Assembly: GCF_014982975.1 (NCBI RefSeq)
Contig: NZ_JADCKL010000003.1
Coordinates: 124,001-188,000, forward strand
Source of the DNA: Claveliimonas monacensis
Lineage (GTDB): Bacteria > Bacillota > Clostridia > Lachnospirales > Lachnospiraceae
DNA length: 64,000 nucleotides
Direction: 5' to 3'
The translations under genes were made by a program, and so were the position numbers. Positions 1 to 8,427 of this stretch are shown piece after piece. Numbering within the stretch: the first letter of the stretch is position 1; each line of letters starts with the position of its first letter. The notes beneath the pieces are model-generated. The model was not told where the DNA came from and made no database searches. It saw nothing but the letters and a program-made list of their open reading frames with translations.

Positions 1-1
1 C

Positions 2-1282
2 CCTGTGGAGGCCATGCGCTATCAGGGCGGCAGCAGCCGGAAAAAGGACAGGAGGGGATATGAGAGCCTGAATATCTCCAGGCTCACAAGAACCAACCTG
101 GGGAGAAACAAGAGGCGGACCGTTCTCACAGTCCTCACCCTGGGCTCCATCGGCATTCTTTTTATGGCTGTGGCTACAGTCCTCTCCTGCGCATCGCCGA
201 AGGAGATTGCCCGGCAGGAGTTTGAGGGGGATTACCAGATCTACGTGGACAGCTGGGAGGGGGACAAGATGAACCCGGACCGGGCCTGGGCAAGCATTAT
301 GCAGGACAATCCTCTTTCTTCTGCTTTTATAGAGGAGGTGCGCTCTGTCCCGGGCGTGGAGGGGGTGAAGGTCCGCTCCTGGCTGCAGGGCAGCCTCTCG
401 GATCTGGACCCGGAGAGGCAGATCACAACGGCCAATCTGGAGGGCTATGAGGACTCTTATAAAGAAGTCATTCTGTCCGGCATTACAGAGGGGACAGCAG
501 ATTGGGATGAGCTGAAAAAGGGGGAGAAGATCATCATGAACCAGCGCCTTCAGCACTGGTTCCCGGATCTGACGGCAGGCAGTCAGGTGAAGCTCCTTCT
601 TGAGACAGAGCAGGGACCGGTGGAGAGAACCTTTGAGATCGCTGCGGTGGGAGCATATCCATCGGGGATCTGCGGAGGTAACTTCCTTCTGCCTGCAGAG
701 TCTCTTGTCCGGTTCACTTCGGCCAACCTGAGCCAGACTTTGGTCATCACGGTGGACAAAGAACAGAAAGAAGAGGCTTTCCAGGCGTTGGATGCTATGG
801 CACAGATCAGCCCCTACCTGGCCACAGACACCTACGACACCCATCTTCAGACATGGGAGAGCGGCATGGGCATCATCGCCCTCCTCGGATATGCCTTCCT
901 CATCGTCCTGGGAGCTATCGGTATCATGAACCTTGTGAACACCATGATCAACAGCATCTACACAAGGAAGAAGGAGCTGGGCATGATGCAGGCCATCGGT
1001 CTGTCAGAAAGGCAGCTCCTGGGCATGATGCAGATGGAGGGCCTGTTCTACACGGCGGGGACCCTGGCGGTGGCGCTGGGTATCGGCAGCCTTGCGGGCT
1101 ACGGCGTTTTCCGGTACATGAAGGCGGAAAATATCATGAATGTGACCAGCTATCATTACCCGGCTCTTCCGGCTGTGCTCCTGGCTCTGGTTGTGGCGCT
1201 CACCCAGGTACTCCTCACCGGTGCTGTCTCCCGCAGCTTCCGGAAGATGAGCCTGATCGACCGCATACGGTACTCGGAATAA
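2..1282 (+). CDS. FtsX/MacB-type ABC transporter permease, C-terminal part (5' end outside window)
   Basis: The frame is open to the left edge, so this is the 3' part of a longer gene; the GTG at position 5 has no ribosome binding site and is probably internal. It starts with a basic stretch and the RTNLGRNKRRT motif that commonly opens the second half of long clostridial permeases. One membrane helix follows, then an extracellular domain of about 220 residues, then three C-terminal helices separated by a cytoplasmic loop with KKELGMMQAIG. That is the FtsX-domain arrangement. Such permeases work with a LolD/MacB-type ATPase in antimicrobial peptide, lipid or cell-wall functions; the ATPase would lie upstream. 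The substrate cannot be read from the sequence. The family call is firm, the boundaries are not. Confidence 0.85.
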   Translation, partial: PVEAMRYQGGSSRKKDRRGYESLNISRLTRTNLGRNKRRTVLTVLTLGSIGILFMAVATVLSCASPKEIARQEFEGDYQIYVDSWEGDKMNPDRAWASIMQDNPLSSAFIEEVRSVPGVEGVKVRSWLQGSLSDLDPERQITTANLEGYEDSYKEVILSGITEGTADWDELKKGEKIIMNQRLQHWFPDLTAGSQVKLLLETEQGPVERTFEIAAVGAYPSGICGGNFLLPAESLVRFTSANLSQTLVITVDKEQKEEAFQALDAMAQISPYLATDTYDTHLQTWESGMGIIALLGYAFLIVLGAIGIMNLVNTMINSIYTRKKELGMMQAIGLSERQLLGMMQMEGLFYTAGTLAVALGIGSLAGYGVFRYMKAENIMNVTSYHYPALPAVLLALVVALTQVLLTGAVSRSFRKMSLIDRIRYSE

Positions 1283-1405
1283 AAGAAGAGAGAAGAGGGA
1301 GCTTTTGGGCTGCGGCTGGACTTTGCCGGCCTGTTTTGATAAAATGGACTGCATATGCAGGACCCGAGAGAATCCTGCGGGCCTGCTGTAAGGAGGATGG
1401 TAGTT

Positions 1406-2917
1406 ATGTATGAAGTGATGAGTGCTGACGAGGCGATCCGCCTGATCCGGGATGGAGACTGTATATGCGTCAATTCGTTTGTGGGGATAGAGAACCCGGT
1501 AGAGCTCCACGAGGCGCTGTACAGAAGATACCAGAGGATGCAGTCTCCCAGCCATCTGACGATGATCTCCAGCGCAGGCTTTGGCGTCTGGGACGAAAAC
1601 AGGAATGCGGAGGGGTACATACGGGAGGGCGCGGTGGACCGCCTGATCTGCGGACATTTCGGAGCTATGTTAAGCACAAAGAAGCTGGTGCTTGAGGACC
1701 GCTTTGAGGCATATAACCTGCCCCTTGGATGTATCTCCCACGCCATCCGCGCGCAGGCGGGAGGACTGCCGGGGGCGCTCTCCAAGGTGGGGCTTGATAT
1801 TTTTGTAGACCCGAGAAAGGAAGGACCTGGTATCAACCGGCTCTCGATCGACGACTCTCTTGTGAAATACGTGGAGGTGGACGGGGAGGAGTTCCTCTAC
1901 TACAAGCTGCCGAAGATCACGGTGGCTCTCATAAAGGGTACTGCCGCGGACAGGAAGGGAAATATTTCCTTTGACGATATGTTCATGTCCGGCGACGCCC
2001 TGTCCATTTGTCAGGCGGTCAAGGCCAACCACGGCAGGGTGATCGTCCAGGTGGACCGGCTGGTGGACACACCCTCAAGGCCGAGGAATGCCATTATCCC
2101 GGGCTGCCTGGTTGACGCCATCGTGGTAGTGGAGCCGGAGGAGAGGAACGAGGCTTACACTGCGCTGACAGGAAGCTTTGAGATTCCCTATGCGCAGTGG
2201 AGCGCGTGGAATGAGAAGATAGACACAGTATCCGCAAAGACGCGGGGCAACAGCGCAGCCGGCAATATCATCGGCAGAAGGGCGGCCAAGGAGCTGCGGG
2301 TGGACGATATTGTCAATATCGGGATCGGGATCCCGGAGATGGTGTCCAGACACGCTCGAAAAAACGGCATGCTGGATATGGTGACTCTTACAGTTGAGTC
2401 CGGAGGCATCGGAGGCTTTCCTGTCTCGGGGGAGGCGTTCGGAGCTATGATAGGGGCGGCCTCCGTGTACGACATGGCAAACCAGTTCGATCTGTACGAC
2501 AACGGAGGGCTGGACATATGCTTTATGGGAGCCCTGGAGGTGGACCGCCAGGGGAATGTCAATGCCCACCGTGGACCGGGAGCCTTTGCGGGAATTGGCG
2601 GATTTGCCAACATCACAGCCAAAACGCCCACGGTGGTGTTCTGCCTGACCTTTGATACCAAAGGACTGGAGGTCTCTCAGAAAAAGGGGACCGTGACCAT
2701 TGAAAGAGAGGGGACTGTCCCCAAATTCGTGGAAAAGGTGAAGAGTGTCAGCTTCTCGGCGGAACGGGCCATTGCAAACGGACAGAAGGTCCTGTACGTG
2801 ACGGAGAGATGCGTGTTCCGGCTGACGCCCAAGGGGCTGAAGCTTATTGAGACCTACCCGGGGGTAGACGTGCAGAGAGATATCCTGGACCGCCTTCCTT
2901 TTGAGGTGGAACTCTGA
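1406..2917 (+). CDS. Acyl-CoA:acetate/propionate CoA-transferase (Pct/YdiF family I)
   Basis: The 503-residue protein has the two fused halves of family I CoA-transferases. The catalytic glutamate is expected in VESGGIGGFP, and the GGLDICFMGALEVD and GNVNAHR segments are typical of Pct/YdiF. These enzymes move CoA between short-chain acids such as acetate, propionate, butyrate or lactate through a glutamyl-CoA thioester. The start is ATG 1406, placed by the AAGGAGG at 1390-1396; an ATG 51 bases upstream is in frame but lacks a binding site. It is probably transcribed alone, because the neighbours are unrelated. Family certainty is high. The preferred acyl group cannot be decided here. Confidence 0.9.
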   Translation: MYEVMSADEAIRLIRDGDCICVNSFVGIENPVELHEALYRRYQRMQSPSHLTMISSAGFGVWDENRNAEGYIREGAVDRLICGHFGAMLSTKKLVLEDRFEAYNLPLGCISHAIRAQAGGLPGALSKVGLDIFVDPRKEGPGINRLSIDDSLVKYVEVDGEEFLYYKLPKITVALIKGTAADRKGNISFDDMFMSGDALSICQAVKANHGRVIVQVDRLVDTPSRPRNAIIPGCLVDAIVVVEPEERNEAYTALTGSFEIPYAQWSAWNEKIDTVSAKTRGNSAAGNIIGRRAAKELRVDDIVNIGIGIPEMVSRHARKNGMLDMVTLTVESGGIGGFPVSGEAFGAMIGAASVYDMANQFDLYDNGGLDICFMGALEVDRQGNVNAHRGPGAFAGIGGFANITAKTPTVVFCLTFDTKGLEVSQKKGTVTIEREGTVPKFVEKVKSVSFSAERAIANGQKVLYVTERCVFRLTPKGLKLIETYPGVDVQRDILDRLPFEVEL

Positions 2918-3032
2918 GTGTATCCTCCGGACAGGAGCGGGCACTTCACAAAAGAAAGGTTGATATTGACAGAACGAAGTGCCGGATAGTATCCTGAAAT
3001 CAGAATACTTTATTCAGTGAGGAGGAAAAATT

Positions 3033-3713
3033 ATGAGATATCAAATTCAGGGTGAGACGCTTCCGGTAGTTATCTGTGAACTGGAAGGCGGCGAGACGAT
3101 GATCACGGAGGGCGGCGGCATGGCATGGATGTCTCCCAATATGAAGATGGAGACGTCCACCAATGGCGGCGTAGGAAAAGCTTTTGGCCGGATGTTTTCC
3201 GGAGAGGCAATGTTCCAGAATAACTATACGGCTGTAGGAGGAGCTGGAATGATCGCTTTTGCGTCCAGTTTTCCCGGGTCTATCCGTGCTTTCGAGATCA
3301 GTCCGGGCAATGAGATGGTCTTCCAGAAGAGTGCGTTCCTGGCAGGCGAGGCGGGAGTGGATGTGTCCATTTTCTTTAACAAGAAGGTCGGTGCCGGATT
3401 ATTCGGCGGAGAGGGCTTTATCATGCAGAAATTCAGCGGGAACGGTACGGTCTTTGCGGAATTTGACGGACATGTAGTGGAGTACGAGCTCCAGGCAGGA
3501 CAGCAGATCGTGGTTGATACGGGACATCTGGCCGGCATGACGGCCAGCTGCAAGATGGAGATCAGGACTGTCCCGGGTGTGAAAAATATGATCTTTGGAG
3601 GAGAGGGCTTCTTCAATACAGTCGTCACCGGACCGGGCAGGATCTGGCTTCAGACCATGCCGATCAGCAATGTGGCGGCAGTGCTCCGCAATTACATAAC
3701 AACGGCCAAATAG
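3033..3713 (+). CDS. AIM24 / TIGR00266 family protein
   Basis: The 226-residue protein is rich in glycine and beta strands, with repeated short motifs (EGGGMAWMSP, GGEGFIMQKF, GGEGFFNTV) typical of the AIM24/TIGR00266 family. Members adopt a beta-helix-like fold related to the TRAP RNA-binding protein. They are widespread in bacteria without a settled role; the yeast homologue is mitochondrial. No signal peptide or membrane segment is visible, so it should be cytoplasmic. A GAGGAGG lies just before ATG 3033. A possible promoter is TTGACA at 2966 with TAGTAT at 2987, but its spacer of 15 is short. The gene appears monocistronic. Confidence 0.85.
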   Translation: MRYQIQGETLPVVICELEGGETMITEGGGMAWMSPNMKMETSTNGGVGKAFGRMFSGEAMFQNNYTAVGGAGMIAFASSFPGSIRAFEISPGNEMVFQKSAFLAGEAGVDVSIFFNKKVGAGLFGGEGFIMQKFSGNGTVFAEFDGHVVEYELQAGQQIVVDTGHLAGMTASCKMEIRTVPGVKNMIFGGEGFFNTVVTGPGRIWLQTMPISNVAAVLRNYITTAK

Positions 3714-3806
3714 GAAAAACGCAGGATTTTTATAGGCAGAAATGCTAAGAGCAAACAGACAATAATCTGAATATTGGGCAGTTTTCACAGCAGTAGTCAG
3801 GAGAGA

Positions 3807-3834
3807 TTGCATTTTCTGGAGAGTGTGATATAAT
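3807..3834 (+). promoter_or_regulatory. Promoter of the DUF6465 gene
   Basis: TTGCAT (3807-3812) is followed after 16 bases by a consensus TATAAT (3829-3834). The start codon of the downstream gene lies about 70 bases further on, with AGGAGG in between. Confidence 0.55.
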
Positions 3835-3904
3835 ATTGACGACTTAAAACAGGAACGGCATAAAGAAAAAATATTGTAAGCAATAAGATCTAGGAGGAAT
3901 TGAA

Positions 3905-4348
3905 ATGGCTACAAAAAAAACAGCAGAAACAAAAGTTGATGAAAAGAAAGCAGTAAAGAAGACATCAACCAATGTTGGAACTGCTGCGACAGCTGCTGCA
4001 AAAGAGACTGTAAAAGAAGCGACAGAGAAAACATCTTCCGCACCGGTAAAGACCGCCGCTGTAAAGAAAGCCGATGAGCCGAAGACGGCAGAGAAGAAGA
4101 CCGCACAGAAGAAAGCCCCGGCAAAGAAGCCTGCAGCTAAAAAAGAGATCAAGGTAAAGACCTATGTTCAGTACATGGGCAGGGAAGTGGAAGAAAAAGA
4201 CATGATCGCCGCTGTTAAAAAGAGCTGGACAAAAGCATTTGGGAAAAAAGTGGCAGACATTAAGTCTATCGACCTCTATGTAAAGCCTGAAGAAGGCGCA
4301 GTTTACTATGTGGTGAACGGAACAGATACAGGTTCGGTTGCTTACTAA
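3905..4348 (+). CDS. DUF6465 protein with Lys/Ala-rich histone-like tail
   Basis: The first 80 or so of 147 residues are almost entirely Lys, Ala, Thr, Glu and Pro, with blocks such as AQKKAPAKKPAAKK resembling histone H1 tails. The C-terminal 60 residues form a compact domain (KTYVQYMGREVEEKD through NGTDTGSVAY) that I match to DUF6465, a family of Lachnospiraceae and relatives. Function is unknown. A basic disordered tail suggests nucleic-acid binding or another polyanion partner, which is inference only. An AGGAGG precedes ATG 3905, the gene has its own promoter at 3807-3834 and it ends at a hairpin terminator. Confidence 0.8.
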   Translation: MATKKTAETKVDEKKAVKKTSTNVGTAATAAAKETVKEATEKTSSAPVKTAAVKKADEPKTAEKKTAQKKAPAKKPAAKKEIKVKTYVQYMGREVEEKDMIAAVKKSWTKAFGKKVADIKSIDLYVKPEEGAVYYVVNGTDTGSVAY

Positions 4349-4360
4349 GAACATAACGAA

Positions 4361-4392
4361 GGAAGTCGGGGAGAAAACTCCGGCTTCCTTTT
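4361..4392 (+). terminator. Rho-independent terminator of the DUF6465 gene
   Basis: A 9-bp stem (4361-4369 with 4380-4388, one G-U pair) has a 10-base loop and is followed by TTTT. Confidence 0.75.
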
Positions 4393-4895
4393 GGCAATAA
4401 GACAGGAATGTTGCGGATAAAAATCAGAATATTCTAATACAATAAGAAAATTAAAAGAAAATAAAAAATATTACGAACTATATATTGACAAATTGAAGGG
4501 ATGGTGTTAATATTAAGTTACAAAATAATAAACGAGATAAAAAATAGAATATAAAAAGTTTTTTATAGGTTTATTATTTTAACTTTGAAAGACAGATGAT
4601 TTCTATAAGTTTAAAGAGACTGAATCATTAACTTATTACAGTTGGATAATAAGAATTGATATCTCAGAGAAGATTTATAGACAGAAGCTGAATTTCAAAG
4701 TCAATAGTTTAAGAAAAGGAGGTACGGACCGCCAAAAAATTAAACTATCTATACTGATCATAATTAAGGAAATCCAAAAAGGCTGATATTTGAAAGCCAG
4801 AGTACTGAGAAAAGATTTTATTTCAGGATATGAAAATATCAGAGAAAAAGATTTTAGTATCAGGAAAATTATAGCAGACAGATAAAGGTCATACG
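4393..4895. other. AT-rich stretch without a recognisable gene
   Basis: This 500-base stretch is far richer in A and T, and more purine-rich on the + strand, than anything around it. I see no coding sequence of useful length in either direction. It contains a good promoter at 4485-4513 and an AAGGAGG near 4717 with no start codon behind it. It may be the body of an untranslated RNA or decayed DNA. Confidence 0.5.
4485..4513 (+). promoter_or_regulatory. Orphan promoter in the AT-rich stretch
   Basis: A perfect TTGACA (4485-4490) is followed after 17 bases by TAATAT (4508-4513). No annotated gene follows for over 600 bases, and a terminator-like hairpin lies at 4987-5022, so a short transcript of about 500 nt is predicted. 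Confidence 0.5.
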
Positions 4896-4985
4896 ATGAA
4901 ATTAAAGAAGATCAGTATAAAAAAGAAATCATTTTTTACTACATGTGTAGAGAAAGGAAGAAAAATGATTGAACCAGGAAAGTAG
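4896..4985 (+). CDS. Possible 29-aa Lys-rich peptide
   Basis: ATG 4896 opens a 29-codon frame beginning MKLKKISIKKKSFF and ending in MIEPGK; an internal ATG at 4965 has a better binding site (AAAGGAAG) than the first. The stop lies one base before the hairpin at 4987, which is what a very short gene with its own terminator would look like. Composition is dominated by Lys, as expected by chance in purine-rich DNA. I recognise no family. Treat it as a candidate only. Confidence 0.2.
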   Translation: MKLKKISIKKKSFFTTCVEKGRKMIEPGK

Positions 4986-4986
4986 G

Positions 4987-5025
4987 GACGGGTGTCAGTT
5001 TCGTATAAAATTGATGCCCGTCTTT
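4987..5025 (+). terminator. Terminator-like hairpin
   Basis: An 11-bp stem (4987-4997 with 5012-5022, two G-U pairs) has a 14-base loop and a short TTT tail. It closes the AT-rich stretch that starts at the orphan promoter. Confidence 0.5.
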
Positions 5026-5087
5026 ACTGTTTACGTTGCGCTATATTGTGCGTAGGGTCTGTCGCACCGGAATGGAAAAATATGTAC

Positions 5088-5116
5088 TTAACAGGCAAAG
5101 AAAAAGATGATATAAT
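5088..5116 (+). promoter_or_regulatory. Promoter of the DUF4203-like gene
   Basis: TTAACA (5088-5093), a 17-base spacer and a consensus TATAAT (5111-5116) lie about 40 bases before the ATG; AAAGGAG lies in between. Confidence 0.65.
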
Positions 5117-5154
5117 ACTTCTGGATAATTAATAAAGGGACAAAGGAGAAAGTT

Positions 5155-5910
5155 ATGGACGAATTAATGTCGATGATGTATCAACTGGCCGATGGGGAGA
5201 CGGCGCAGGTCGTACAGAGCATACAGGAGACCATGCAGGTAAGCATAGTTCCGGCTGTTGTTGCTGCTGTTCTGGGACTTGTCATCTGTTTCTTTGGATT
5301 AAAGCTGATCCGTATACTGGCAGCCATAACAGGTGTCTGCCTTGGAGCTGGAGCGGGCCTGGCCCTGTCTTTTGCATTTGGACTGCAGGAAGCAGCAGTT
5401 CTGGCAGCAGCGGCCGTGGGGGCTGTATTGTTTGCCTGCCTTGGAGCAATCCTTCGGAGAGTGGGAGGGTTCCTTTTCATATGGGTTCTCACAGCAGGTG
5501 CGCTGGAATGGATCCTGATGCCGGGCACACTATCCTTCCATCTTATATGCTTGGGCGTGGGACTGGTACTTGCAGTGATCGCGGCTATACTGATGGATCC
5601 CATCATCATTGTATTTTCTTCCATTGGAGGCGGCATTATGTCCGGTGTGGCGGTGTCGGCCCTCACTGGACTTGACCTGAATATCCTCATTACATACGGG
5701 ACATGTGCAGTTCTCGCCATACTGGGAATGGTTGTTCAGTTTATGATGAAGTCCAGAGAAGTTGGAAAGAAGGAAAAGCGTTTTTCTGAAGCCGTGAAAG
5801 AGGAAAAGTCAGTGGAGACGGAAGTTGAGAAGGCCAGGATGCTGCTTGACGATGATCTCACAGATCTTGATGACGGGGAAGAGACAGAAAATAACACGGA
5901 AGAAAAATAA
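5155..5910 (+). CDS. DUF4203/TM7S3-like integral membrane protein
   Basis: This 251-residue protein has a short acidic N-terminus and then about seven closely packed hydrophobic helices (residues ~32-195) rich in Ala, Gly and Val. A charged cytoplasmic tail of about 50 residues follows, with KSREVGKKEKRF and an acidic DDDLTDLDDGEE end. The helix pattern matches DUF4203 (TM7S3/TMEM198-like) proteins, which have no defined bacterial role. It has its own promoter and is followed by the hairpin at 5926-5970, which also covers the ribosome binding site of the next gene. Confidence 0.7.
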   Translation: MDELMSMMYQLADGETAQVVQSIQETMQVSIVPAVVAAVLGLVICFFGLKLIRILAAITGVCLGAGAGLALSFAFGLQEAAVLAAAAVGAVLFACLGAILRRVGGFLFIWVLTAGALEWILMPGTLSFHLICLGVGLVLAVIAAILMDPIIIVFSSIGGGIMSGVAVSALTGLDLNILITYGTCAVLAILGMVVQFMMKSREVGKKEKRFSEAVKEEKSVETEVEKARMLLDDDLTDLDDGEETENNTEEK

Positions 5911-5925
5911 CGAGTCGTATTTATA

Positions 5926-5974
5926 GGACACCTCATCTGCTATGGTATACCCATAGGAAGAGAGGTGTTCTTTT
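5926..5974 (+). promoter_or_regulatory. Two-tier hairpin: terminator or ribosome-binding-site sequestering element
   Basis: The outer stem pairs 5926-5934 with 5962-5970 (9 bp, one G-U). An inner stem pairs 5940-5945 with 5951-5956. A TTTT run follows at 5971-5974. The 3' arm of the outer stem contains GAGGTG, the only plausible ribosome binding site of the gene starting at 5975. It could therefore end the upstream transcript, mask translation of the downstream gene, or both. Confidence 0.5.
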
Positions 5975-6151
5975 ATGTACAGAATAAGTCGGATTTTATT
6001 GATGACAGCAGGTTTTGTTTTGGCGGCAGGGGCATCACTGATATTTGGTTTCGGAAATTCGGGAATACATGGATCCGTGTATATGGCGGCCTGCCTCCTT
6101 GGACTGGCGATGATCTATTGCTCAAGCAGAGGACTGTCAGAGCAGCAGTAA
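5975..6151 (+). CDS. 58-aa two-helix membrane protein
   Basis: ATG 5975 opens a 58-codon frame with a basic start (MYRISR) and two strongly hydrophobic segments, residues ~7-26 and ~34-50, joined by a Gly-rich turn (GFGNSGIHG). The tail is short and polar (SSRGLSEQQ). That pattern is a normal small membrane hairpin protein, and the alternative overlapping frame looks random by comparison. A GAGGTG lies 7 bases before the ATG, inside the hairpin at 5926-5970. No family is recognised. Between the DUF4203-like protein and the PHP gene it may assist one of them, but nothing shows this. Confidence 0.6.
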   Translation: MYRISRILLMTAGFVLAAGASLIFGFGNSGIHGSVYMAACLLGLAMIYCSSRGLSEQQ

Positions 6152-6183
6152 ATGGCCGTCTGGTTCCAGTAAGGAGCGGTGCA

Positions 6184-6212
6184 TTGGTTTTTTTCCTTCT
6201 TTGTGCTATAAT
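6184..6212 (+). promoter_or_regulatory. Promoter of the PHP-domain gene
   Basis: TTGGTT (6184-6189), a 17-base spacer and a consensus TATAAT (6207-6212) lie about 45 bases before the start codon. Confidence 0.55.
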
Positions 6213-6258
6213 AAAATCATGTTAAAGGGACATATTAAAGTGCAAAGGAGGCTTACTG

Positions 6259-7089
6259 ATGAAACTTGATATGCATTGTCATGTGAGAGAAGGTTCGCTT
6301 GACAGTAAAGTAAGCTTGGATGACTATATTACAAAGCTGAAAGAGAATGGCTTTGACGGGATGCTTATCACAGACCACGACACATACAAAGGGTACAGGC
6401 ACTGGAAATATGAGCTGAAGGGAAAAGTGCACGAGGACTTTGTTGTGCTGAAAGGGATTGAGTACGATACCTGTGATGCGGGACATATTATCTGTATCAT
6501 GCCTGAGGGAGTGAAGATGCGTCTTTTGGAGCTGAAGGGGATGCCTGTGCAGATGCTGATTGATTTTGTGCACCGGCACGGCGGTATACTGGGACCGGCT
6601 CATCCCTGCGGGGAGAAGTATCTGAGTTTTACAAACACGAAGAAATATTATAAATCTCCTGAGACGATCAAGCGGTTTGACTTTATCGAGGTGTTCAATT
6701 CCTGCGAGTCGGAGGAGTCCAACACCAGGGCGGCCAGGCTGGCACAGAAATACCAGAAAGTGGGGATTGGAGGCAGTGATTCACACAAGATTGAATGTGT
6801 GGGAAAAGGATACACGATCCTGCCCCAGATGGTGACATGTGAGACGGAGCTGATCACTTTGATAAGGGAGAAGGCCAATATAGAGGCGGGAGGCACTCTG
6901 TACGGTAAGACCACAAAGGAGAAGCTTGGGAAAATGAATAAGATCCTGCCCTATTCATTCTGGTTTTACAATAAGGGGGGAGCCCTCCTGAAAAAGTGGA
7001 AGAGAACGCAGAAGGGCAGGATCGAGAATCCGGTAGATCCCATTGATCCTATCGAAATCCCTTATCTGGACGGGATGAACAAAAAGTAG
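6259..7089 (+). CDS. PHP-domain metal-dependent phosphoesterase
   Basis: The protein has 276 residues. The N-terminal MHCH and ITDHD motifs, later a GPAHPCGEK motif and then GGSDSHK, are the ordered metal ligands of the PHP superfamily, with catalysis by a two- or three-metal centre. Close relatives act as 3',5'-nucleoside bisphosphate phosphatases or histidinol-phosphate phosphatase-like enzymes; which applies here is open. The C-terminal 60 residues are basic and lie beyond the usual domain. The start at ATG 6259 has AAAGGAGG upstream. The gene has its own promoter and probably stands alone. Confidence 0.82.
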   Translation: MKLDMHCHVREGSLDSKVSLDDYITKLKENGFDGMLITDHDTYKGYRHWKYELKGKVHEDFVVLKGIEYDTCDAGHIICIMPEGVKMRLLELKGMPVQMLIDFVHRHGGILGPAHPCGEKYLSFTNTKKYYKSPETIKRFDFIEVFNSCESEESNTRAARLAQKYQKVGIGGSDSHKIECVGKGYTILPQMVTCETELITLIREKANIEAGGTLYGKTTKEKLGKMNKILPYSFWFYNKGGALLKKWKRTQKGRIENPVDPIDPIEIPYLDGMNKK

Positions 7090-7211
7090 GGAACGTATCT
7101 GCGGGAGAATGAAAGGCCGAGAAGGGACAGGCTGTGTAAAGCCTGTCCCTGAACTGTGTTCCGGCCAGGCCGGACTTCAGAAAAGAGAAATGACAAAGGA
7201 GAAGAGAGAAG

Positions 7212-8414
7212 ATGTATGTTTTATGGTGCAGACTTTTTCAGAAGGTGATGAAATTTTTTATGGATATTGTCCCTTTCTGGCGCAAGCCAAAGATGATCAC
7301 AGGGAGGGACAGCCTGAAAAAACTCCCCGGCATGCTGCGGCACAAGGGGATTAAAAATGTGATGCTGGTGACAGACCCCGGGATCGCGGCGCTGGGTCTC
7401 CATCACCAGCTCCTGGAGTGGATCCGGGAGGAAGGGATCGAGTGCGTGGTGTACGACAAGACAACAGCCAACCCCACGATCGCCAATGTGGAGGAGGCCC
7501 TGGAGCTCTACAGGAAGCACAGCTGTCATGCACTGATCGCTTTCGGGGGAGGGTCTCCTATGGACTGTGCCAAAGGAGTGGGCGCCAGAGTGGCTCGGCC
7601 CCACAAGAAGATATCCTCTATGCGGGGGGAGCTGAAGATATTAAAACCCATCCCTCTGCTCATAGCTGTGCCCACGACAGCGGGAACAGGAAGTGAGACG
7701 ACGCTGGCGGCAGTGCTGACAGACGAGAAGACCCACGAGAAATACGCACTCAACGATTTTGTGCTGATCCCCAAATATGCGGTCCTTGACCCGGTGCTGA
7801 CCAGAGGGCTGCCGCCCTTTATCACAGCCACTACTGGAATGGATGCGCTGACGCATGCGGTGGAGGCATACATAGGAAAGAGCAATACGGCCCAGACCAT
7901 AGAGGACAGTGTGACGGCTGTGAAACTGATCTTTAAGAATCTGGAGCGGGCTTACCGTGAGGGAACGGACATGGAGGCAAGAGAGAATATGCAGAAAGCC
8001 TCCTTCCTGGCAGGTGCCGCATTTACAAGGGCTTACGTGGGATATGTCCATGCCATTGCCCACAGCCTTGGAGGGGAGTACGGGATTCCCCACGGACTGG
8101 CAAACGCAGTGATCCTGCCCTATGTGTTGGAGGCCTACGGAAGTGCGGTACACATGTCTTTGGCCGAGCTGGCTGACATTGTGAAGATCGGACAGGATCT
8201 GGAGAGCGATCAGGAGAAGGCCAATGCGTTCATTGCCGAGATCAGGGCCATGAATAGGCGGATGGGCATTCCTGACAAGCTGGAGGGTATCAAAGAGGAT
8301 GACATTGACATGCTGGCCAAGAGGGCGGCAAAGGAGGCTAATCCTTTGTATCCGGTTCCACGGATCATGAAGAAAGCCCAGCTGAAAGAAATCTATTATC
8401 AGATACGCGCTTAG
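7212..8414 (+). CDS. Iron-containing alcohol dehydrogenase
   Basis: The 400-residue protein is a group III (Fe-type) alcohol dehydrogenase. It has GGGSPMDCAKG in the nucleotide-binding half, the family signature PTTAGTGSE, and the metal-binding helices GMDALTHAVEAY and HAIAHSLGG...GIPHGLANA. These enzymes reduce aldehydes to alcohols with NAD(P)H. The first 25 residues are hydrophobic and extend beyond the usual N-terminus. ATG 7212 follows AAAGGAG, but an in-frame ATG a few codons on could also serve. The gene is followed 13 bases later by an aldehyde dehydrogenase gene, so the pair probably interconverts an acid or acyl derivative, its aldehyde and an alcohol. Confidence 0.9.
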   Translation: MYVLWCRLFQKVMKFFMDIVPFWRKPKMITGRDSLKKLPGMLRHKGIKNVMLVTDPGIAALGLHHQLLEWIREEGIECVVYDKTTANPTIANVEEALELYRKHSCHALIAFGGGSPMDCAKGVGARVARPHKKISSMRGELKILKPIPLLIAVPTTAGTGSETTLAAVLTDEKTHEKYALNDFVLIPKYAVLDPVLTRGLPPFITATTGMDALTHAVEAYIGKSNTAQTIEDSVTAVKLIFKNLERAYREGTDMEARENMQKASFLAGAAFTRAYVGYVHAIAHSLGGEYGIPHGLANAVILPYVLEAYGSAVHMSLAELADIVKIGQDLESDQEKANAFIAEIRAMNRRMGIPDKLEGIKEDDIDMLAKRAAKEANPLYPVPRIMKKAQLKEIYYQIRA

Positions 8415-8427
8415 GAGGAGAGAGAAG

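Noticed and set aside
853-1413. Overlapping frame in another phase at the end of the permease gene
   Set aside because: The permease frame matches the FtsX family; this frame is a Gly/His/Arg-rich shadow.
7124-7149. Perfect 9-bp inverted repeat between the PHP and alcohol dehydrogenase genes
   Set aside because: No T-run follows, so I did not call it a terminator; no operator evidence either.
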